Below are positions 37,456 through 48,605 of a stretch of 64,000 nt of DNA, piece after piece (position 1 is the stretch's first letter; every line of letters starts with the position of its first letter). Under the pieces are notes generated by a model, which was not told the origin of the DNA, did not search any database, and saw only the letters and a list, made by a program, of their open reading frames with translations. The DNA comes from Tetradesmus obliquus (Eukaryota; Chlorophyta; Chlorophyceae; Sphaeropleales; Scenedesmaceae), in assembly GCA_030272155.1 (NCBI GenBank), contig CP126204.1:2905501-2969500 (forward strand). Reading direction: 5' to 3'. A program made the position numbers and the translations under genes.

Positions 37456-38502
37456 GACCGCGATGGCTGTCGTGCACGGACGATCTGCTGTTGCTAACAC
37501 GACGTCGGCCACCGCATAGCCTGCTGGTTGAGCGAGCTACCCCTGCTGCTAGAGTGGCGCCCCTCCAGTCGCTGTCAGCACAGATCGTGCGCCTGCCGCC
37601 CAAAAACAATTTTGATATCGTCTAAACTCCAATTGAACTGGCAACCACAGTCGAAGCTTGCGTGTCAAGCCGCTGACCAGTTCCCTCCACTGCTGCTTGA
37701 ACAGCACAACCTGGATACAAGCTTGCCAAACGCTCAGCAGTCTCTTAAGAACGAAACAACAATCTATTAAGTGCGGATACAAGGATTGTGCAAAAGAAGG
37801 CACAGGGCGTCGTGTGTTCCTGTGGTCCAGCACCCTGAACCACTGCTGTGACGCCAGCTGGGACGCTTGCAGCACTCTCAGAGTCCGCAGGACGAGAACT
37901 ACAGGCCTGTACTAGGCAAGGGAAAGGTTAATAACAGCAGAACGACAAGTACTTGTTGAATTGCTCGAAATACTGAATCTCATGCGCCGTCACGCTCTGG
38001 GCTGCTCAAGAACAATTATTCATTGCTGAAGGAGCGCACCACACTGGCAGACGCTCCACGGCCGCAATTACTAAGTGTTGTGCTCGTTCAATGGAATAGT
38101 TCATTCTGCTCTTATAACGAGATGCATGAACACCCTGTACTAGAAGGCTGTCATGTGCTTGTGAAGTGCACACCATCGTCACCACCATCATCAAGGAATG
38201 ACAGGGATGTCTGCCAAGTGCTAGAGGGCCAAGATGCCTACTTCGACCTCTGCTATACAGACACGCACTGGTTGACAAGCATCGCTGTACGCCTGCAGCC
38301 AACAAGGCTCCCGTCACCCTCCTGGGGTTGTGTCAGCTGGTACTTGCTGGTAATGTAACAGAGGTTGAGTCATGCACAGCTGCACCGTGTTCAGAAGAGG
38401 CCAGCAGCACGCTGAAATGCTGAATGTAAGGGACTGTATCTTGTACGTGAGTTGCAGAAGCTTTACGAAGCCTGGGCTGTCAGTGATAACCTCTTGGCAA
38501 CC
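37456..38502. promoter_or_regulatory. Divergent intergenic region of the acidic-domain and succinyl-CoA ligase genes
   Basis: About 1 kb between start codons on opposite strands. No exon was recognised. Promoters of both genes must lie here, but I cannot point to specific elements. Confidence 0.4.
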
Positions 38503-39605
38503 ATGGTTCGCTGTCAGCAGGCATTCAGGTGTGCATTTCGAGCTGTTTCGGTCATCTAGTCTTACACAGTACTGCTGCTGATCTCTTCTCTTTGGCAGGG
38601 CCCTGTCTGCAGCTCTCAACCAGGCAGCAGCGGGCTTGCGACAATATTCCCAGGTAACCACTTTATACGCTGCTGATCTAAGCACGTTGCCTCTTAAAAC
38701 GTCGTGAAAGCACATCAGATATTTTCCTGTTTCCGGATGCATCCCGTGCCATGCCACGTCGAGTTGACGAGAGCCCTACATCTCCGTCGTTTTGCAACTT
38801 CCCGATCTGGTTGCAGGCAGCACAGCCGGCTGTGTTCGTGGACAAGAACACAAAGGTTATTTGCCAGGGTATCACGGGCAAGAACGGCACCTTCCACACA
38901 GAGCAGGTCAGTGAGCAGCAGGTCCTGCTGGTGCTGAGGAGCAGCATGTTGATCTGCTACGCCGTGCTCACGCTGTCTGCAGCGCCATTGCACCCGGCAG
39001 TTGTTTTCTATGCAGCTGTCTGTCCTACAGTCGCAAGCACAGCTCCCTTTACAGCTGCTTCTAGTTGCCGCTTCACTGCGGCATGGTTCACTTGCCTCAT
39101 CGGCCCTGCCGAGTCCCTAAATACCAACAGTCATCCAACCCAGCCTCAGTCACTTCCTCCCACACAACAACACCCTGCTACCGCGCCCGCTACAAACCAT
39201 TGCAATTCCTTCACACTCACTGCACCTTCCTGCAGGCAATCGCCTATGGTACGCAGATGGTGGGTGGCGTCACCCCCAAAAAGGGAGGCACCACTCACCT
39301 CGGGCTGCCAGTGTTCAACTCAGTGGCCGATGCCAAGGCAGCAACCGGCTGCAACGCCACGGTGATCTACGTGCCGCCGCCGTTTGCAGCAGCAGCGATT
39401 CTGGAAGGAGTCGAGGCTGAGCTGGACCTGGTTGTGTGCATCACAGAGGGCATCCCGCAGCACGACATGGTGCGCGCATACATTATGTGTGATGTTGTTC
39501 TTGCTTTTCAGCAGCAGCTAGCACTACTGTGTGAGAGCCAGCAGCATGGGCTGCAGCGGCCAAGCATCCCTGTTTGATTATACAAGCAAAATAGCGGTGC
39601 AGTGT

Positions 39606-39640
<35 letters not shown>

Positions 39641-40341
39641 ATCCTGGAGGGCGTTGAGGCTGAGCTGGACCTAGTGGTGTGCATTACTGAGGGCATCCCG
39701 CAGCACGACATGGTTGGTATCTGTGTGATGTTTGCTGTTTGGTTTGTTGTAAGCACAATCAAGCAAGTAACAGCACGGGGCGGGAAGCAGCCGGGGGAGC
39801 GGCAGCTGCAATGGGTGGACAGTGTTTTGCATACGGGGACGTCGCAAGTGGCTAGCAGCCCAGTGAGAGCAGCAGCAGGGGTTGTAGTGTGGGCTGGCAG
39901 CAGGGGGTGAGGCTGAGCTGGACCTGGTGGTGTGCATCAGAGTGGACATCCCGCAGCACGACATGTTGTTCGTTCAGTGTGAATGCAGCAGCAGCAGCAG
40001 CAGCGGCGGCGGCAGTGGCAACGAGGGCAACAACAGGCATAGCATGTCATGATGTGCCAATGTTCATCTAGCAGCTGGCAGTGCAGCAGCGACTACAGCA
40101 GCAGGAGCAGCAGCACGGCGTAATGCGTGAGCGTGCAGCTGGTAGATAGCAGCTCAGTGAGAAGAGCGGCGGCAGCAGCAGCAGAGTGTTTTGTGTGATT
40201 GGCTGGGTAGGTGGCTGGGTGGGTGACTGGTTAGCTGCCACCCACTGGTGGTGGTGGTGGTTGCTTTGAAAATGGGGGCAGCTGGCGACCAACCTGTTTG
40301 GATTTGCATACAGCCTGCAGTCATCCCTGTGCATTCCTTGA

Positions 40342-40374
<33 letters not shown>

Positions 40375-40752
40375 GGCTGCTGCTGGCGTCAGGTCAAGGT
40401 GAAGAAGGCGATGAGTGAGCAGAGCAAGACGCGGCTGATCGGGCCCAACTGCCCCGGCATCATCAAGCCAGGGGAGTGCAAGATCGGCATCATGCCGGTG
40501 AGCCGGCAGTTTGGCGTCTTGCGGTGCTAGCTTCTGCTACCATATGTTCATGCTCGTAGTGGGCTTCAATCAGATGTTGCCAGACGCCGACGCAACAGCA
40601 GCAGCAGAAGTGAAGGTCAAACTGTGCAGCAGGGTTGCGTGGCTGAAGTGCGAGTTGGCCAAACAACTGCAGTTGCTGCATATGTGAGCTTTTTTGCCTG
40701 AGCAATGCTCACCTGATTAGTTTATGATCAGTAGCTAATACAGCTATTATGC

Positions 40753-40788
<36 letters not shown>

Positions 40789-42942
40789 AGGGCTACATCC
40801 ACAAGCCAGGAAAGATCGGCATCGTGTCGCGCTCAGGCACACTCACCTACGAGGTGCGCAGCAGCAGCAGAGGCAGCAGCAGCAAGAGGCAGTCGCCGCA
40901 GCAGCAGCTGCAGCAGCACACTTGGTAGCACTGTCCTCAATGTTCAGGAAATCAAGCCGGCAGCAGCTCTTTTGCCTTCTTAGCAGATAGGGTCATGAAT
41001 TTGGTGGTGCCCCGTCTTCTCTCTGTGAAGTACGTATTTAATGCAATGTATATGCTGCAGGCCGTGTTCCAGACCAGTGCGCAGGGCCTGAGCCAGTCCA
41101 CTGTGGTGGACATAGCAGTGTCTGGCAGGAAGTACGGAGATGAACACTTGTACCATTTTGCTATTTTCTCTTTTGTCCTGCAGGCCGTTTCCCAGACCAG
41201 TGCGCAGGGCCTGGGCCAGTCCACTGTGGTGGACATAGCAGTGTCTGGCAGGCAGTATGGAGATCAACACTTGTGACATTCTACTTTTTTCTCTCTGTCC
41301 TGCAGGCTGTGTTCCAAACCAGCGCGCAGGGCCTGGGCCGGTCCTCAGTGGTGGCATAGCAGTGTCTCAGGCTGCAGCCTGCAACAAACCATCACCCTCC
41401 TGGTGTTCCAGGCTCTTCTCTTTCGCAGGCTGTGTTCCAGACCAGTGCGCAGGGCCTGGGCCAGTCCACGGTGGTGGGCATAGCAGTGTCTGGCAGGAAG
41501 CACGAAATTATACACTTGTAACATTCTGAAATTCTCACTCTGTCCTACAGGCCGTGTTCCAGACCAGTGCGCAGGGCCTGGGCCAGTCCACAGTGGTGGG
41601 CATTGGGGGTGACCCCTTCAACGGCACCAACTTTGTTGACTGCCTGGAGAAATTTGTGAACGACCCACAGGTGATGGTTTGCATAGTCCTCTGCGGTTTT
41701 GTGTTTTTATTCCTGCTTCTGGCTGTTTCACACTGCCTTCAAGGGCACCAAATTTGTGGACTGCCTGAAGAAGTTTGTCCAGAACCCACAGGTGAGAAAT
41801 TCGACTTGCAAAGGTACGTGGGTGGTTGGGCACCTACCTACCTACCTACCCACCTACCTGCAAAGGACCCCTGTTTGGCCCTGCTATCCTGTTATGACGG
41901 GCAGGGGACCCCTCCAACGGCACCATGATGGATGTGCTGCAACATGCCGGTTCTTTTGTTTCTGTTTTTGCTGCTGCTTATTCTGCTCTTGTGCAGGCCA
42001 ACACCAGCTGCTGCATCTGTCGGAGCAGCACCGACATGCGCAGCACATTCAACCAAAAACATGCCGCTGCTGCTGCTGCTGCTGCTGCCGCTGCTGCAGA
42101 CCGAGGGCATCATCATGATTGGTGAGATTGGTGGCACAGCGGAGGAGGAGGCTGCAGAGTTCATCAGGGCCTCAGGCACACAGAAGCCAGTGGTGTCCTT
42201 CATCGCAGGTGAGGGCGGCGGTGTTATCTGATAGCTAGCTGTGTAACTATGTAATGTAATGTGATGTAATGTAATGTAATGTATGTGACTCGGTAGCCAG
42301 CAGCCAGGGGCTTCTGGTACAGCCGGTGACGGCAGTGGTGCGTTGTAAAAATTGTTCAGCATCCAGCAGCCAGTTGTGTCCTTCATTGCAGGTGAAGGCA
42401 GTGCTGTCAAGTTCCTTAAAAGTCAACATCCAGATGACTCTTGTTCTGTTGCATCCAACCCTTTGACCCTTGTGCTGCAGGCCTGACCGCGCCGCATGGG
42501 CCACGCGGGTGCCATCATCAGCGGAGGCAAGGGCAAAGCCTCAGATACAATCATGCCAATCTCTCAATTCCACTAAATCAAGTTCTGTTGCATCCCCTTC
42601 ATGGCTGCTGCCACGCAGGCCTGACCGCGCCTCCTGGTCGCCGCATGGGCCATGCTGGTGCCATCATCAGCGGAGGCAAGGGCAAGGCCACAGACAAGAT
42701 CACAGACAGTCCTAGCCTGCACTAAACCATGCTCTGCCACATCCAACTTGTGCTGTGCTGCAGGCCTGACCGCGCCTCCTGGTCGCCGCATGGGCCATGC
42801 TGGTGCCATCATCAGCGGAGGCAAAGGCAAGGCCACAGACAAGATTGCTGCTCTGGAGGCTGCAGGCGTCACCATCAGCCAGTCACCCGCGCAGATGGGC
42901 GTCACCATGAAGCGCGTGATGCAGGAGCGCGGGCTGCTGTGA
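38503..42942 (+). CDS. Succinyl-CoA ligase (ADP/GDP-forming) alpha subunit, mitochondrial
   Basis: Nine exons join in frame: 38503-38528, 38599-38653, 38817-38906, 39236-39469, 40393-40497, 40791-40853, 41551-41670, 42100-42208 and 42764-42942, giving 326 aa, close to plant and animal alpha subunits. The enzyme makes ATP or GTP from succinyl-CoA in the TCA cycle, pairing with a beta subunit. Residues 1-27 are a basic, Ser/Ala/Gln-rich mitochondrial presequence ending RQYSQ. The CoA-binding domain follows ([36 protein letters not shown]). Then come the ligase segment with LIGPNCPG and SRSGTLTYE, and the phosphohistidine loop at [15 protein letters not shown], His at about 279. The short first exon is supported by its phase-2 donor joining the presequence in exon 2. 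Five exons carry echoes. Confidence 0.95.
39400..39970 (+). repeat. Donor-side echoes of succinyl-CoA ligase exon 4
   Basis: The exon end ([19 protein letters not shown]) recurs at about 39637-39713 with a GT, and at about 39908-39965 with changes and no donor. A CAG run of about 11 units precedes the first copy. Confidence 0.86.
41061..41620 (+). repeat. 122/123-bp five-copy exon-echo array before succinyl-CoA ligase exon 7
   Basis: Acceptor-bearing copies start at 41061, 41184, 41306, 41429 and 41551, so the intervals are 123, 122, 123 and 122 bp. Each encodes an [14 protein letters not shown] variant for about 50-55 bases, then about 70 bases of shared intron including a pyrimidine-rich stretch and CAG. 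Only the fifth continues with [12 protein letters not shown]. Confidence 0.95.
41735..41795 (+). repeat. Donor-side echo of succinyl-CoA ligase exon 7
   Basis: A copy of the exon end ([17 protein letters not shown]) with a GTGAGA donor, diverged from the real [16 protein letters not shown]. Together with the array upstream, exon 7 is echoed on both sides. Confidence 0.85.
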
Positions 42943-43195
42943 ACTTCTCGGTTGGAACAGCTGTGAAGTTCACGGTTTAAGGCGTCACCATCAGCCAGTC
43001 ACCCGCGCAGATGGGCGTCACCATGAAGCGTGTGATGCAGGAGCTCGGGCTGCTGTGAAGTTTGCAATGGGTCCTGCTGTGAAGTTCGCAGTGAGTCCTG
43101 CTGTGCAAGTTGCAGCGAGGCGTGCTGCAGCGCTGTAACTTGCAACTGGCCGTTATTTTGAAGCGCGCGCTGAAGGAGCGCGGGCTGCTGTGCCG
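42481..43195 (+). repeat. Echoes before and after the last succinyl-CoA ligase exon
   Basis: Acceptor-side copies start at about 42481 and 42619 ahead of the real 42764. After the stop, a near-perfect copy of the last coding bases ([10 protein letters not shown], then GLL and TGA) lies at about 42981-43057, and a shorter piece at about 43150-43190. Confidence 0.88.
43134..43138 (+). terminator. TGTAA polyadenylation signal, succinyl-CoA ligase gene
   Basis: TGTAA about 190 bases after the stop codon, a normal distance for a chlorophyte gene. It lies just before the last tail echo. Confidence 0.45.
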
Positions 43196-43199
43196 GAAG

Positions 43200-44446
43200 T
43201 TTATGTGAGGCATGGTATGAGGCTTGCCAATTGCTGTCACAGCACGGCATGGTGAAGTTGGTAGACAGGCAGGCCCTGTGGAGCTGCATTGCTGGTTGGT
43301 GCCGTTGCTTGCAGGATAGGCGAGCTAAGGTGCTCACTGCCTGGTCGCGACCATGAACCAGCCAGTGGTGATGTTGCAAGACAGGCAGTGCCGGTCTTTC
43401 CTGCAACACAGCAGCCTGCTAGCAGCGCGCTGTGCTGGTGCTGCATGCACACCTCAGCTGCATGCAGTGCTGGTGTGTTTGTGTTGGGGCTTGCTTTGTT
43501 GGTACTGTGTGAATGTACCAACGCTGTACACATGTGGTTTGTGTGTGTTTGAAATGCGTGGATCAGCTGCTGGCTAGTGGAAGTGTTGAGTTGCATCGCG
43601 TTGTGCTTTGCATCCTGCACCTGCGCAGCATTGTGCAGATGTGTCTTGCTGCAGTTGCAATACGATGACGCAGCGGTTGCTTGTGTCTGACAACATTGTC
43701 ATACCAGGGAGGCGTCACTCGCCACAGGCGTGGTGCTGCAGGTGTGTTGACTTGTGTTTGCTGCCATTTGCAGCACAATCTAGCCGGCTTACTCCCCGAA
43801 TCATTCGCATGACTAGAGGACAGGTGTGCACAGCATTGCATGGATCCCTCTGGAGGTCTTTCTGCGTTTGCATGCTGAGCATCATTTGCATGTTCAGCTG
43901 ACGGAGCAATGCGTGTGCTTGGTTTCTGTTGGCGACACGCAGCTGCTGGCTGCATGGGACATAATGCATGCATGTGCATGTGGTGTTTGGGTGGCCTCTG
44001 TGTGTGCTGCACATTGCTGCCTTTTGATTGTTGCCGCTGCAGCACCTGCAGGTTGCTGGCGTGCATGCGCTGCTGCCTTGGTAACAAGCAACGCCTGTGA
44101 TGTTCCGTGCTTTGTTAAACAGTGCGTTCTTTTAGAGAGTATGTACTCCATGCATGCACGGATTGCAGACAGAAGGCACCAGCACAGCTGCTGCTTGGTG
44201 AAGACAGCAGAACAGAGGTCCTGCCCTGTTGCAGAGGCTACTGCATGCACTTCTTTGTTGTTCGATGCTTTACGATGTGCAAGATCGTGCTTATCCAACG
44301 ATGCCCGGGTATACTCTGCATATCACGGGTCCATTACGCCCGATTACGGTGTTGTAGGTGGACATGGTTCCGATCCATGGGCGGAACGCCTCGTGCGATG
44401 CCCTGCCGTTCCCAATGTAACACCCGAGGACACGTCGCTGATGCTC
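43200..44446. other. Intergenic stretch upstream of the second dioxygenase gene
   Basis: Both neighbours are on the + strand. No exon recognised; the sequence has few triplet runs. Confidence 0.45.
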
Positions 44447-44456
44447 TATATTTAAA
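44447..44456 (+). promoter_or_regulatory. TATA-like element of the second dioxygenase gene
   Basis: TATATTTAAA lies 61 bases before the ATG at 44517, a plausible core promoter position with a short leader. Confidence 0.4.
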
Positions 44457-44516
44457 CGCCATACTTCTTATTGCAAATTATTTGCTTACGGCAGCTGTGC
44501 AGCGTAAGTTGCTACA

Positions 44517-46863
44517 ATGATGCTCGGCAAGCCAGCAGCAGCTCTCCGCTTCACTCCTCACGCCCAGGCCTCTCGCAGTCACCCGTTTGCCCTGAAGGCA
44601 GTCATGGCTCCTGCTGCTTCTGACATCAGTTATGACCAGGCAGCTGGTGTGTTCGCCATCACTTTCTTTCATTAGGGGTTCCTGTGTGCTGTGGCAGCGG
44701 CAGCAGGGCAGCAGTACGTGCAGCTGCAGCTGATACATATGGCATGGACGACCAACTGACAGCAGCATAGCATATGAGATGCACCTAAACAGCATTAAGT
44801 CAACTGTTTCAATCAACAGCGGTGTGTTCATGATTGTTATCTGCTTCTGCTCTGCAGGGCCCCTGCCAGCCATCACCCCTCGAGGAGCTCCTGAGTTGCC
44901 GCCTCAGGTGCGGGACTCCTCCCAGCTGAAAGTTACCAGGTGAGGCAGCACGGCCGGTATGGTGGTGCTGCAACCTTGTTGATTGTTGCAGATGATTTGT
45001 TGCTCATGTTTAATCGGCACCAGTACATGGCAAGCTTGACACCTGGCAGTGCTGTCAGCTGCTTGCCGCCAGGCATCAACAACACAGTTCGCTCATGCGG
45101 TGCCCTGCATGTTATTTTCTGCAAGCAGCCAGGTTTCAGTGGAACCCTATACCCCTGTGGGAGGGTTCAGATGCCTCTAATGAATGCTGCCTGTGTTGTG
45201 ATATCTGCGAGCAGACAGGGTTTTGTGAAGCCATATACCCTGGTGAAGGGCCCACATGCCGTTCTGGATGCTGCCTGTGCTGCCATGATATAATCTACTG
45301 CAAGCAGGCAGGGTTCAGTGGAGCCGTATACCCTAGTGGAGGGTCCGGAGGCCTGGTATGGGCGCGATTACCAGCACAACATTGACCAGTGGGCCATCAC
45401 ATTGAGTGAGACACACATTGCTGAGCTGGATGCTGCCATTGAGAGAGTGCTGGCAAACAAGACCATCACACAGGAGGGCAACTACCTGCACCTGGTGAGC
45501 ACAAAATAACATATAGTAACGCTTAGTAGTTTGCACCTGTGCTGCCTGATGCTGCCATTGAGAGAGTGCTGGCAAACAAGACGATCACACAGGAAGGCAA
45601 TTTGCTATACCTGGTGGAGCCTGCGTGTCTTGTTGCATGAAAGAGTTGTGGCCTGTGATGATGAGCTGGGTGCTGCTATTGAACTCGCCACTGAACTCGC
45701 GCTTGCCAACAAGACCATCACGCAGGAAGCCAACTACCTTCACCTGCTGAGTAAAAACTGCCTGCGATGATGCAGCATGGTTTAGGGTTATGCTGCATCG
45801 TTGAAATGAACGCTGTCACTGAGAGAGTGCTGGCAAACAAGACGGGCACGCAGCTGCAGGAAGGTAATTAGGCTGCGAGCTGCATGCAACGCTGACATAG
45901 GATAGCTGCTGCTGCTGCTGCTGCTGCTGCTGCCGCTGCTTTCGCTGCTGCTGCTTCTTCTGCTGCTGCTGCTGCGCTGCACAGATCAACAGCGTCACCA
46001 AGGAGGACTTCCCACTGGAGACGCTGGGGCCTATCCTCAAGGAGGTGCAGCAGGAGGTGAGCAGCAGCTGCAGCATACAAGGCCATCTGCTAGCACAGCT
46101 GCTGTCAGCTGTAGCACCTCCGCAGCTGTGGCTCGCTCGCTTCCGCTGCCTCCGTTGTTTCGGTGTAACTTCTGACCCGATCAACTGCTGTTGCCTTCCT
46201 GCATGCTCCCACTGCTTGCGGCCAGGTGCTGCGTGGGCGCGGCTTTGCGCTGCTGCGGGGCCTGCCAGTGGAGCGCTGGAGCCGCCAGCAGACACTCATC
46301 GCCTACTGGGGCATCGGCTTGCACTGGTGGGTGGCTTTTGGTGTTTTCGGAATGAACCTGCAACTAGCTGAAATGATAATATGCGGCATTACTTGTGTAA
46401 CTGCCTGCTGTGACTCATGCTACTCTGCAGTAGCGACTCCCCCCCTCCTCCCCCACAGACACACAAAAGGAAGCAGCTGGTCTCGTGCACACATCATCAA
46501 CGCAAAATAAACATTGTTTTACTATACTGCTCAGTCTGAACCGCCTGCTTGCTTTGAACATGCAGGGGCAACCTGCGGCGCCAGAATGAGAAGGCACAAC
46601 TGATCGGCCACGTGAAGGACGCGGGCAGGCGTCCAAGCACGGCAACATTGCACCCTGCTCAGCCTGCTGCATCATGAGAAATTTTGTTGCTGTGTGCTGC
46701 AGGGGCAACCTGCGGCGCCAGAATGAGAAGGCACACCTGATCGGCCACGTCAAGGATGTGGGTGTGGACTCCAAGCACCACAACCCCACCACGCGCATCT
46801 ACCTCACCTCAGTGGCGCAGCCATGGCATGTGGACGGCACTGACGTTGTGGGTGAGTGCAGCT

Positions 46864-46916
<53 letters not shown>

Positions 46917-47371
46917 GTTCTGCATCTACCTCACCTCAGTGGTGCAAGAGCAGTCTGATCTTGGGGCTTACTTGAACATCAAGACTGTGCTGTTTTGCTG
47001 CTAACTGGGCTGATTGCTGGCTTAACTTGCAGGCCTGCTGTGCCTGAAGACTGCTAAGGCAGGCGGCAAGAGCAGCCTGGCCAGCAGCGTGACCATCCAC
47101 AACGAGCTTCTCAAGAGGGACCCGGAGATCGTCAAAACACTGGTGAGTCTGCTGCCGACACAGCATGCGCTGTGCGTGCTGTCACGGGTCTGCTCATGCG
47201 AGAACCCCCATGACAAATCAGGGCACAAGACGGCGGCGGCATACAGCAGCACGCTTGCCAGTCACTACGACACTGCGAGGCTGCGGCAGGTTATCCTAGA
47301 ACCAAACAAGTCGCTTGGATAGAAAAAACTGTGGCATCTTTACAACCTGGATGTAGGTTGATGTGCCTGCC

Positions 47372-47416
<45 letters not shown>

Positions 47417-48546
47417 ATCAGGCTGGCACCTGGTACATGGACCGCAAGAATGAGGTGCCTGAGGGCAAGCTGCCCTACTACGTGCTGCCAGTGGTGCACT
47501 ACCACCAGGGCTACCTGGCCACCAGCTTCAACGGTGAGCCATGCAGCAGCTGACAGTATCAAAGTTGATTAGTATTTAGGCTTTAAATGTCTGTCCGTGG
47601 TGCACTACCACCAGGGCTAGCTGGCCATCAGCTTCAAAGGTGAGCCACTGAGTCTGGTCATGTGTCAACTTTGAGGCTCTCTCCCATAGAAAAACCTGAA
47701 AAGGCTAGCAGCAAACTGCAGATGCGTGCGATGTAGTGGTTGTAGTGGTTGTAGTTGTAGTTGCCTGTGGTGCGCCAGTGTGAAGGCTACCTGGCCGCAA
47801 GCTTCAACGGTGGATGCTGACAGCTGCTGCAACCCAAACACGCAAACTCATAGCTGCAGCACACGCATTGCAGTTGCATTATGCATACGCCTATTGCACG
47901 TTAGCAGCCACGTTGACAATGCATCTTACGGACCAAGCGATCATCTGAAATATCTGTTTTGTTATCTGTGCATCTTGTGCAGACGCCCACTACCAGCTGA
48001 CAGCAAAACCTGGCCGCCACCCTGCCACCTTAATCAGACATTATTTGTGAAAATTTGTTCTGCCTTTTCTTGATGTGGTGCAGACACCTACTACCAGCTG
48101 GCAGCCACACCTGGCCGCCACCCCGGCGTGCCGCCCCTGACTGACGCCCAGGTCAAGGCCCTGGCAGCATACAGGTGAGGGTGCTAGCAGGTCTGTTGGG
48201 CAGTTGCTGCAGGGCTGTTGGGCAGTTGCTGCGTGGAATTGTGCCTGCAAGTGAATCTATAATGACCTGGCAGACGCCCAGGTACAAGGCCCTTAGTAGC
48301 ATGACCCTGGTGGATTGGCAACCAGCGTGGTGAAACAGCATGGCCTTTTTGCTTGAACAGCCTTGGATTCTGGCTGCAGCCGGGCATGCTCACACGCAAG
48401 AATCACAAATGCATCAATGGCAGCTGCTGCTGCTGCACTGTCTGCTTCATGCAGAAAGGTGGCTGACAGCATTGCGCTGGACTTCTGGCTGCGGCCAGGC
48501 ATGGATGCACACACCAAGGAACAAAACACAATGATATTGTCTAACA

Positions 48547-48605
<59 letters not shown>

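Noticed and set aside
37010-37500. + strand open frames over the start of the acidic-domain gene
   Set aside because: The - strand exons 37377-37455 and 37177-37241 join in phase into an hnRNP-Q-like domain; the + frames have no recognisable content.
41061-41620. Regularly spaced repeat array suggesting CRISPR
   Set aside because: The unit carries a succinyl-CoA ligase exon start plus a splice acceptor, the period is 122-123 bp, and no variable spacers exist between repeats.
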